From assembly GCA_029012365.1 (NCBI GenBank), contig JAQXLY010000034.1:1-64000 (forward strand): a stretch of 64,000 nucleotides of DNA, in the 5' to 3' direction. Under the pieces are notes generated by a model, which did not search any database, was not told the DNA's origin, and saw only the letters and a program-made list of their open reading frames with translations. Below, in pieces: positions 51,791 to 58,792 of this stretch (position 1 is the stretch's first letter; each line of letters begins with the position of its first letter). Origin of the DNA: Lachnospiraceae bacterium. Lineage in GTDB: Bacteria > Bacillota > Clostridia > Lachnospirales > Lachnospiraceae. Made by a program: the position numbers and the translations under genes.

Positions 51791-52720
51791 CTATTCTTCC
51801 GTATTCTCGTTCGTTTTCTTTACATGTGTATGGGTGTACAAATGCTCCGAACAATACTCGTAATTTCCGTCACACTTGGAGCAGAAACGAAATTCCAGAG
51901 AATCATCATCCAGCTCTGTTCTGCCGCACACCGCACATTTATGTCTTGTAATCACATTGCGTCCGCGAAATTCCACCACATTTCCCGAATCCCGCTTTGC
52001 ATCATTCATTTTCTTTCGGAATACGGCTTTCCTCTTTATCTCCGAAGGTGACATCCTCTGGTAATTTCTCGTCATCAGGAAGAAAATTAAAAAGTTAAGT
52101 ACGGAAACCACAATGGCAAGAGCATATGGTCCGCCGTCCCGTAACCCGTAAAATCTCAGATATGAGAAAACCTCGTATCCCATCAGGATTCCATAAAAAA
52201 TGCCAAGCCACTTTGCCTTCACCGGTATTAAAAAGCTCAGATAAAATGTAGCATTCGGCACCATAACGATATATGCCAGAAACATGGAACGGTTTACATA
52301 GTACATACTGCCGATACCGACCGTGCTGACATAAACCATCCCCTGTCCCATTACCAGACAGGCAATCCCGTAAAACAAAAAGGCAGCAACAATCTGAAAC
52401 AGCAGCCCGGAAAAATAATACACGTTAAAGCGAAACGTTCCCCACATAGCTTCCAGTGAACGTCCTATAGAGTAGTACATATATAACTCAATAAAAACAA
52501 AAAATATGTTACTGCTTGGCGGCTGCAGGACAAAAGTAACAAGCCGCCAGATTTCTCCGTGCAAAATCCGGTAAACATCAAGAGAAAGCCAGTTTGTATA
52601 TAATCCCGGTGCAAATAAATCCAGAAAAAGACCCATTGCATACAAAGCAATCATATAGTACATCAGGTTCGGAATGGCATGACGCCCCCATTTCCGTTCC
52701 AGCCGATTCAAAAATTTCAT
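51791..52720 (-). CDS. Rhomboid-like membrane protein with C-terminal zinc ribbon
   Basis: 309 residues. Six to seven membrane segments in the first 220 residues with a rhomboid-like order, including HGEIWRLVTFVLQPP (the WR motif of the L1 loop). The catalytic GxSG serine is absent: the matching segment reads TVGIGSMYYVN, so it is likely inactive. After a basic linker the last 50 residues hold Cys pairs in CAVCGRTELDD and FCSKCDGNYEYCSEH, forming one zinc-binding module in the cytoplasm. Starts on a base of the corA stop codon (TAATG), so it is coupled to corA. Confidence 0.8.
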   Translation of the reverse strand: MKFLNRLERKWGRHAIPNLMYYMIALYAMGLFLDLFAPGLYTNWLSLDVYRILHGEIWRLVTFVLQPPSSNIFFVFIELYMYYSIGRSLEAMWGTFRFNVYYFSGLLFQIVAAFLFYGIACLVMGQGMVYVSTVGIGSMYYVNRSMFLAYIVMVPNATFYLSFLIPVKAKWLGIFYGILMGYEVFSYLRFYGLRDGGPYALAIVVSVLNFLIFFLMTRNYQRMSPSEIKRKAVFRKKMNDAKRDSGNVVEFRGRNVITRHKCAVCGRTELDDDSLEFRFCSKCDGNYEYCSEHLYTHTHVKKTNENTEE

Positions 52721-53667
52721 TAAAATAAATCCTTCTTTCTAAAAATTAGTGCAACAATACAGGCAATCAGTCCCGCGATTCCCAAAACCACTAAAAAGCC
52801 ATATGGTTGATTCTGCCCCGGTAACGGTACATTCATACCATAAAAGCTTGCAATCATGGTCGGTATCGACATAACAATCGTTACCGTTGCCAGTGCTTTC
52901 ATCACGCTGTTCAGATTATTGGATATAACGGAAGAAAACGTATCCATTGTACTGTTTAAAATACCGCTGTAAATATTAGCCATTTCGAGTGCCTGCCGGT
53001 TCTCAATAATAACATCCTCCAGTAAATCCTCATCCTCCGGATAACGCTTTACCTTCTCTGTCTTTAACAGCTTTTCGTACACCGTCTCGTTTGAACGGAT
53101 TGCGGTAGTAAAATACACCAGTGCCTTCTCAAGCTCATGCATTTCCATAATTTCAAGATTACGCTGGGATTCCTTCAGCTTATCCTCCAAACGTTCACTT
53201 TCCCTGTTAATCACACGCAGATACTGCAGATATACCGTGGCGACTCTGTAAAAGACCTGTAAAATGAACCGGGTCTTTTTATACGTAAAGAAATCCTTGA
53301 TTTTGCCGGTTTTAAAGAAATGCAGAATCGGAGTCTCACGTAGTGTTACCGTTATTACAATATCCTTTGCCGTAATAATGGCAAGCGGCATTGTGATATA
53401 ACGCTTCCGTTCCTGATCGTCTACAAGCTCCGTTTCGATTTCGGGAGAGTCAACCAATATTAAATGATAATTATCCTCCAGTTCAATACGTGCCCGTTCT
53501 TCTTCATCCAGTGCGGCACGGAGTGCTTCTATCTCAACTCCCGTAATCTCTGCCACTTCTTCCAGCTCCTTGGGGTTTGGTGCGGTTAAAGAGACCCAAC
53601 AGTCCTTTTCAATTCTATCCAGGTGTAAAAACTCTCCGGTGTCCGATGTCTTAAAAATCTCTACCAT
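52720..53667 (-). CDS. corA: CorA-family divalent cation transporter
   Basis: 315 residues. A large acidic cytoplasmic domain, the long stalk helix (about 150-250) and two C-terminal membrane helices with the essential YGMN motif (ASFYGMN, about residue 276) in the loop between them. CorA forms a pentameric magnesium (also cobalt/nickel) channel closed by bound Mg2+. First gene of a run of coupled genes ending at ytfJ. A consensus promoter and a 138-nt leader containing hairpins precede it. Confidence 0.95.
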   Translation of the reverse strand: MVEIFKTSDTGEFLHLDRIEKDCWVSLTAPNPKELEEVAEITGVEIEALRAALDEEERARIELEDNYHLILVDSPEIETELVDDQERKRYITMPLAIITAKDIVITVTLRETPILHFFKTGKIKDFFTYKKTRFILQVFYRVATVYLQYLRVINRESERLEDKLKESQRNLEIMEMHELEKALVYFTTAIRSNETVYEKLLKTEKVKRYPEDEDLLEDVIIENRQALEMANIYSGILNSTMDTFSSVISNNLNSVMKALATVTIVMSIPTMIASFYGMNVPLPGQNQPYGFLVVLGIAGLIACIVALIFRKKDLF

Positions 53668-53805
53668 TGCACATTCCCCCTCTTATCTGCCTTATACAGG
53701 CTGTGCTTCCCGGAACAAAAAGTCCGCTTGCGGACTCACGCACCGGGCGCTGCTGCCTGCAACACCTTCCTTTCAGGAAAAAAATGAGTGTGAAGCAAGC
53801 ACCTC
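53668..53805 (-). promoter_or_regulatory. Structured leader of corA
   Basis: The RNA would begin near 53805. It first folds GTGTGA/TCACAC followed by TCATTTTTTT (terminator-like). Then come GGTGTTGC/GCAGCGCC and AGTCCGC/GCGGACT followed by TTTTTG, a second terminator-like hairpin. Longer-range pairs CAGGC/GCCTG and CCCGG/CCGGG enclose that second hairpin. No known Mg2+ sensor (M-box) motif is seen. It could be an attenuator or only a repeat element inserted in the leader. Confidence 0.45.
53713..53766 (-). repeat. Two-hairpin intergenic element, copy B, in the corA leader
   Basis: 54 bp aligning end to end with 13009-13060 (about two-thirds identical by eye). Both hairpins are intact here: GGTGTTGC/GCAGCGCC and the perfect AGTCCGC/GCGGACT followed by T5. 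Confidence 0.6.
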
Positions 53806-53811
53806 ACACCC

Positions 53812-53840
53812 ATTATACTTTTCCTTGACTCATTCGTCAA
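53812..53840 (-). promoter_or_regulatory. Promoter of corA
   Basis: TTGACG (53835-53840), 17-bp spacer, perfect TATAAT (53812-53817) on the minus strand. Confidence 0.8.
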
Positions 53841-53918
53841 GTAAAGCATTCTCAAAACAGGATTCATTTTCTTAAATATTTCCTATCAATTTCTAAATTT
53901 TTTAAAATTTTCCTGTTG

Positions 53919-54680
53919 TTATACACTCACTTTCTTTTCTAAAAGCAACGATGTTCCGACAAAATCCAAAACCAATACTACCGCATAAACAGCAATATAT
54001 GCCCATGCCTCCGTATTTACAACCAGATAATCTCCCTCTAAGAAGCCGGTCGGCACAACCAGACCCGCAATTTTAGAAACAATCCAATCCAGTGCAAAAT
54101 AAATGATTACACTTATTACACCCTTATACTTCTTGTTTGCAAAAATCGTAGTGGAAAGAGTAATCGCAAACATCGCCATGGTAACAAAAACAAGCCATGT
54201 GATTAATATCATCAGAATCACATAAACAATCTCTATTAATCGAATTTCTACCCCCGTAAGTGCATTGAAAAACAGCTTCAGATTTTCCAGCAATTCCTGT
54301 ACCGAACCGTACTTTGCGCAAACAAGGAATACATCACCGATTGCGATTGCAGCAAGCACGCATCCTGCGAGGAAAATCTGGATTACCATGGTCAAAATCT
54401 TTGCACCCACAATTTGAAACATATTGCGCGGTGTCAGGAAAAGCATATAGCTCTGCTTTGTTTTTAAATCATTGGAATATGTTATAATACTTTCAAAGCT
54501 GAAAAATAACAGAGAAATCATACCTGTAAGCATCAAAAAGCCGCTGCTCACTCCAATCCACGAATCCTCCTCCAAAAAAAGCCCCAGCACAAATACAATC
54601 TCAAGTGCAGCAATAATGAAGCCTACCACGATTTTTGACATTAATTGTTTTCTAAACTCATATTTGATTAACTTGCCCAT
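53919..54680 (-). CDS. ABC-2 type transporter permease
   Basis: 253 residues with six membrane segments and short loops, the compact YtrC/ABC-2 layout. It contains no long outside loop, unlike the exporter permeases at 24-26 kb. Partner of the ATPase encoded 15 bp upstream and of the GntR regulator, an arrangement like Bacillus ytr genes. Substrate unknown. Confidence 0.85.
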   Translation of the reverse strand: MGKLIKYEFRKQLMSKIVVGFIIAALEIVFVLGLFLEEDSWIGVSSGFLMLTGMISLLFFSFESIITYSNDLKTKQSYMLFLTPRNMFQIVGAKILTMVIQIFLAGCVLAAIAIGDVFLVCAKYGSVQELLENLKLFFNALTGVEIRLIEIVYVILMILITWLVFVTMAMFAITLSTTIFANKKYKGVISVIIYFALDWIVSKIAGLVVPTGFLEGDYLVVNTEAWAYIAVYAVVLVLDFVGTSLLLEKKVSV

Positions 54681-54695
54681 CTTTTTCTCCTCTCC

Positions 54696-55385
54696 TTACT
54701 CCGCATAAATTTCCTTATACAGGTCTACAATAGATTTTCCACGTTCCGAACGCACCGTTTCCGCCTCCCCCGAAAGCACCACGCTTCCTTCCTTCATGAA
54801 TATTACATTATCCACAACCGGTTCCAGTTCATCCACCAGATGACTGGAAATCACAATGCTTTTTCCTTCCGTAGCCGCTTCCACAATCGTACTGATAATT
54901 GTTTCCCGTGCAATAATATCAATGCCGTTTAACGGTTCATCCAGCAAATAAAGCTTTGCATCCCTTGCAATCGTAGCCGCCAGCTTAAGCTTTGCAGCCA
55001 GACCGGAAGAAAGCTCTTTTGCCTTATCGGTCATGTTCAAATCCATACGGGCAATTAATTCTTCATAACGTGTCATAGAAAAATCCGGGAAAAAATCCTC
55101 AAAATACTTTCCTACCTGTCTTACTGTCATATACGGATAAAAGAACGGTTCCGTTGACATATATGCGACCTCTCTTTTTGACTCCACGCCGATACTGTTA
55201 TTATTATAATACAGAAGTCCGCAGGTAGGCTTTACAAGTCCTGCCACCATTTTCATAAATGTAGTCTTACCGCTCCCGTTCGGTCCGAGTAATGCATAAA
55301 TTCTGCCGTCTTCCAACGTAAGACTTACATCCTTTAATGCCTGTTTCCCTATGTAACGCTTTCCCACCATCTTTGCTTCTACCAT
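54696..55385 (-). CDS. ABC transporter ATP-binding protein
   Basis: 229 residues. Walker A GPNGSGKT at 34-41, signature LSSGLAAKLKLA, Walker B KLYLLDEP and ISSHLVDELEP with the switch His. Short ATPases of this kind go with YtrA-type GntR regulators. ATG at 55385 follows AATAAGGAGG; the longer frame (to 55439) overlaps the upstream gene's stop and lacks a site. Located 53 bp after gntR. Confidence 0.93.
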   Translation of the reverse strand: MVEAKMVGKRYIGKQALKDVSLTLEDGRIYALLGPNGSGKTTFMKMVAGLVKPTCGLLYYNNNSIGVESKREVAYMSTEPFFYPYMTVRQVGKYFEDFFPDFSMTRYEELIARMDLNMTDKAKELSSGLAAKLKLAATIARDAKLYLLDEPLNGIDIIARETIISTIVEAATEGKSIVISSHLVDELEPVVDNVIFMKEGSVVLSGEAETVRSERGKSIVDLYKEIYAE

Positions 55386-55438
55386 AATAGCCTCCTTATT
55401 ATTCTTTCCTGATTTTATTTCGCACAGCTTTTTCAACA

Positions 55439-55804
55439 CTAGTTCACTTTTTTCTGAAACTCCGTATTAAAAAAATCCTGCATCTCTTCTTTTGTATAAC
55501 CGAGCCCTAAAAATGCGTCAATGAATTCATCCAGAAGCTGTTCTGCCTTTTCCTTCCTAAGTCTTTCCGCAATTCCTTCTTCTTCGGTCAGAAAGGTTCC
55601 CAGACCGCGCTTTGTAAAGCAGAGCTTTTGCAGCTCCAGCTCCTTATAGACACGAGCCGCCGTATTCGGATTTATCTTGTATCTCACTGCCATATCCCTT
55701 GCCGACCAAAGCTTTTCTCCCGGTTTTAATTCACCGCTCATCAGCAGCCTTTTTATTTCTGCCACAACCTGCAGATAAATAGGTATACTTGCCGAAAACT
55801 CCAT
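55439..55804 (-). CDS. GntR-family (YtrA subfamily) transcriptional repressor
   Basis: 121 residues. An N-terminal winged helix (about 8-75, PIYLQVVAEIKRLLMSGEL ... YKINPNTAARVYKELE ... GLGTFL) and a short helical tail for dimerisation, without the large ligand domain of other GntR proteins; this defines the YtrA subfamily, which controls ABC exporters often induced by wall-active antibiotics. First gene of the operon it should regulate: two palindromic operators overlap its promoter. Confidence 0.93.
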   Translation of the reverse strand: MEFSASIPIYLQVVAEIKRLLMSGELKPGEKLWSARDMAVRYKINPNTAARVYKELELQKLCFTKRGLGTFLTEEEGIAERLRKEKAEQLLDEFIDAFLGLGYTKEEMQDFFNTEFQKKVN

Positions 55805-55829
55805 CTCATCCCTACCTTTCCTTATTACT

Positions 55830-55873
55830 TAGTGCACTAGTAATATAGTACACTAGTTATTTAGTTTTGTCAA
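55830..55873 (-). promoter_or_regulatory. GntR operon promoter with two overlapping operators
   Basis: On the minus strand TTGACA (55868-55873), 17-bp spacer, TACTAT (55845-55850). Two palindromes, TAGTGCACTA at 55830-55839 and TAGTACACTA (one change from it) at 55846-55855, cover the -10 and the start site, an arrangement for repression. The shared core is ACTAGTGyACTA. Confidence 0.8.
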
Positions 55874-55887
55874 TAGTTTTTTCTTAT

Positions 55888-55928
55888 TTTTTTATCGAAC
55901 AGGACGCAATTTCCTATTCGATAAAAAA
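55888..55928. other. Hairpin with perfect 12-bp arms between divergent genes
   Basis: TTTTTTATCGAA (55888-55899) pairs with TTCGATAAAAAA (55917-55928); AGGA/TCCT extends the stem inwards. It lies upstream of the GntR promoter and about 130 bp before the DUF378 gene. It could act as a terminator in either direction, or as a regulator site. From 55929 to 56054 only two small hairpins (near 55970 and 56000) are seen. Confidence 0.5.
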
Positions 55929-56054
55929 TTGGCTGTTTACTTTTCGGCTCTCACATCCAAACTAGAACTGTAAAGTAATCTTTCTTTACAATCAGCCGGA
56001 TGATTTCCGGAAACACTTTGTAGACAGCCGCTTTATGGCAGAACGGAGGCAACC

Positions 56055-56276
56055 ATGAGAAACAAACTATTGGATGCAACTGCTCTCACCATCGCTATCA
56101 TCGGTGCCGTCAACTGGGGACTGATCGGCTTCTTTGATTTCGATCTGGTTGCATTTTTATTCGGTTCCATGTCCTGGATTTCCCGTATCGTTTATGCCCT
56201 TGTCGGCTTAAGCGGTCTTTATCTGCTCACATTCTATCTCTATTTGAGCGAAAACCCGATTACGAACCGGAGTTAA
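56055..56276 (+). CDS. DUF378 membrane protein
   Basis: 73 residues. Two membrane segments with the family signature GAVNWGLIGFFDFDLVA (about 17-33) and RIVYALVGLSGLYLL. The family is widespread in bacteria and of unknown function. ACGGAGG precedes the ATG. Bounded downstream by a perfect bidirectional terminator. Confidence 0.9.
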   Translation: MRNKLLDATALTIAIIGAVNWGLIGFFDFDLVAFLFGSMSWISRIVYALVGLSGLYLLTFYLYLSENPITNRS

Positions 56277-56313
56277 AAAACCGGCAGCAAACCAACTTGA
56301 TTTGCTGCCGGTT
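56274..56313. terminator. Bidirectional terminator
   Basis: AACCGGCAGCAAA (56279-56291) pairs perfectly with TTTGCTGCCGGTT (56301-56313), 9-nt loop. On the minus strand it is followed by a T run (56274-56280), so it ends the SH3-domain protein gene; on the plus strand it follows the DUF378 stop. Confidence 0.9.
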
Positions 56314-56326
56314 ACATATTCGTATT

Positions 56327-57403
56327 TTACAGCTTCCGCAACAGACGCTTTGCCGCACAGGAGGCCTTATTTAAGAAACGGACATCCTGTCCGAAGCTTA
56401 TTTCAATTACCTTAACATCACTGTTATCCCGCACGATTCCCTTACCGAAATATTCATGATATACCATATCCCCGATACGGAGTCTGTCAATTTCTTCCTT
56501 CAGCACTTCCTTTTCCTTTAAATTTGCCGCGATTTCACGTAAGCGTTCTTCCTCTTCTTCATTTCCGCCGTTACGACTTTGACGAATCATCTCTTCGTTC
56601 ATTAAGCGGGCACGTTCCCTGTCTGCAAGAAGAACTGCTTCATCCTGCTCTTTTTCCTGATAACGTCTCGTATCCCCCATAGGCTCCGATGCCGGCGTTT
56701 CGCGTCTTTTTCTCACAGGAATCGGAGTTCCGTCCACAGAAACGGGTGCATTTGAAAGAGGAATATTTTTTAAGTTATCTATCTTTTCATTCGTCTCGTT
56801 TCCCTTTGCATCATCATTTCGTTTCTTCAAATACCAAAGCATAACCAATACACCCGCAGCAATAGCAGTCACTACCACAAGTGCAATAATACCTCCACCG
56901 CCTGATTCCTTCTCATTCTCCTGCGGAGTAACCTCAGGTGTAACAGTCGGTAACGGAGTCGGTGTTACCGGCACAGGAGTCGGCGTAAGAGTCGGAACCG
57001 GAGTCGGTGTTGCAAGCGGAGAAACCACATCTACCGTAAGTGTCACATAACTGCTGTGTACATATCCGATTAAAATCTCTTCTTCTCTTAAAAACGATAC
57101 CTTATACCAGACCTGACCGTTATTTACAGCCTGGTCGAGAATTGCCACTTCATCATTATTATCCAGTGTTACCCCTTTACCGTTTTGCTGTACCACCGGA
57201 TTATCCTTGCCCGCTGCGGAACGCACATTCAGCTCATCCGTGGTAACAATACCGCGATAAACATTGCTCTCCCCCCGCTCTGCATCATATTCATAAACCG
57301 CCTCGGTTGCAGCGGACGCATAGTTTCCCCGGGTCAATAAAAGCCCACCGCATAACACGACATACAACACCTTTTTTATCTGCTTTCCTACTGTTCTTCT
57401 CAT
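56327..57403 (-). CDS. SH3b-domain membrane protein with cytoplasmic Tudor-like C terminus
   Basis: 358 residues. Signal peptide (about 10-30), one bacterial SH3 domain (about 48-120, DELNVRSAAGKDN ... GQVWYKVSF), a Pro/Thr repeat linker (TPTPVP type), a membrane segment (about 168-190), then a charged cytoplasmic part. Its last 60 residues read GDMVYHEYFGKGIV ... VIEISFGQDVRFL, the motif of the Tudor-like module at the C terminus of PcrA/UvrD helicases. So wall binding outside appears linked to a nucleic-acid- or RNA-polymerase-type binding module inside. Function unknown. ATG at 57403 follows AAAGGAG. Confidence 0.75.
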   Translation of the reverse strand: MRRTVGKQIKKVLYVVLCGGLLLTRGNYASAATEAVYEYDAERGESNVYRGIVTTDELNVRSAAGKDNPVVQQNGKGVTLDNNDEVAILDQAVNNGQVWYKVSFLREEEILIGYVHSSYVTLTVDVVSPLATPTPVPTLTPTPVPVTPTPLPTVTPEVTPQENEKESGGGGIIALVVVTAIAAGVLVMLWYLKKRNDDAKGNETNEKIDNLKNIPLSNAPVSVDGTPIPVRKRRETPASEPMGDTRRYQEKEQDEAVLLADRERARLMNEEMIRQSRNGGNEEEEERLREIAANLKEKEVLKEEIDRLRIGDMVYHEYFGKGIVRDNSDVKVIEISFGQDVRFLNKASCAAKRLLRKL

Positions 57404-57445
57404 ACCCATTCTCCTTTCAAAGTAGTTTATCAAAAGCCTCTTGCT

Positions 57446-58750
57446 TTATTCCTCTTTTCCAAGTATATAATGAATAAATTGCTGCGCGCTCCGTCCCGAA
57501 AGTCCGCCTCCCCGTAACTCCCAGATATTCGCCTGTGCTAACAGCATATCTTCTTTTCCGGCAAGCTCCGGATACTTTGCGGCAATCCCTTTCACAATCT
57601 GCTCAAATTCACGCTTATCCGGTGCCGAATAATTGATAGACACACCGAACCGTGCCACCAGAGACAGCTTCTCCTGCATCGTATCGGAACGATGCAGCTC
57701 ATCCTTCGACATATCCGAACGGTCCGACCACGTTTCCCGAATCAGATGCCGTCTGTTGGAGGTCGCATAAATTAATACATTCTCCGGGCGGATTTCCAGA
57801 CCGCCTTCAATGACTGCCTTTAAATACTTATATTCTATCTCAAACTCTTCAAAAGATAAATCATCCATGTAAATAATAAAGCGGTAATTCCGGTTCTTAA
57901 TCTTTGAAATCAGCGCCGATAACTGATGAAACTGATGCTTATAGATTTCAATCATCCTAAGTCCGTCATCGTAAAATTCATTTAAAATTGCCTTTATGCT
58001 GGTAGATTTTCCTGTACCGCTGTCACCGTACAGCAACACATTATTCGCCTTTTTTCCTTCCACAAATGCTTTCGTATTTTCTACCAATGTCTTCTTCTGC
58101 AATTCATATCCTATGATATCATCAAGACGTACTATCTCGGTATTTGTAATCGGCTGTATAAGAAAATTCTCTCCCTCCCCGGTCAGACGGAATGCCTTAT
58201 TCAGTCCGAACTGTCCCACACCGTATTTTTTATAAAAACCTGTCACGGCAGCAAATACATCTTCAACATTCTCCGACTCCGCCAGTGCATGCTGAAGCTC
58301 CTTCACCTTATCCCCTACACTCTTATTATAATACTGTACCTTTTTGGGAATGGAGTGATAGTTTGTAATAACCGAAAAACAGTTTATGGAAAGCTCTTTC
58401 TCAAGCTCCGTGAAATCATAGAAAAACAGTTCTCTGAAAATTGCAAAGTCATTTTTTACCAGTACATTTACGGAACCCTCTGCCGCACCGTTTTTCTCAC
58501 ACAGTAAGGAAAACGGGGTTTCCGCCATTGCAAGAAGATAGGCCAGATAAGCCTGCCATAAGTTCTCATCAAACCCATATGCCGTTGCCAGATCAAGCAG
58601 CTTGTGTACCTGAACATACAGCTTCTCTACCGTCTGTGTTTTATCCGCCTTTTTTTGCTCATACTCATAAATGCAGCCCGCAACATCATTTAAAATATCC
58701 GCACCCGAAATTTCCTTATATACGATTAATCTTGCAATTCTCTGATACAT
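57446..58750 (-). CDS. DUF815-family AAA ATPase
   Basis: 434 residues. N-terminal helical part (1-210); Walker A GDSGTGKS at 242-249, Walker B FIIYMDDLSFEEFE, and a sensor stretch VLIYATSNRRHLI with the conserved RETWSDR. The family is broadly distributed, single-gene, with no known substrate. Encoded 43 bp upstream of the SH3-domain gene and followed in the same direction. Confidence 0.88.
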   Translation of the reverse strand: MYQRIARLIVYKEISGADILNDVAGCIYEYEQKKADKTQTVEKLYVQVHKLLDLATAYGFDENLWQAYLAYLLAMAETPFSLLCEKNGAAEGSVNVLVKNDFAIFRELFFYDFTELEKELSINCFSVITNYHSIPKKVQYYNKSVGDKVKELQHALAESENVEDVFAAVTGFYKKYGVGQFGLNKAFRLTGEGENFLIQPITNTEIVRLDDIIGYELQKKTLVENTKAFVEGKKANNVLLYGDSGTGKSTSIKAILNEFYDDGLRMIEIYKHQFHQLSALISKIKNRNYRFIIYMDDLSFEEFEIEYKYLKAVIEGGLEIRPENVLIYATSNRRHLIRETWSDRSDMSKDELHRSDTMQEKLSLVARFGVSINYSAPDKREFEQIVKGIAAKYPELAGKEDMLLAQANIWELRGGGLSGRSAQQFIHYILGKEE

Positions 58751-58792
58751 CCTTTATTCTGCCTTTCCGGTGTCCAAAGACACCATAATACA

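Noticed and set aside
53668..53805. M-box magnesium riboswitch in front of corA
   Set aside because: The conserved GTTAGGTGAGGC and CGCTGCTGCCC-type core arrangement of the M-box is not present; only a partial CTGCTGCC match on the opposite strand.
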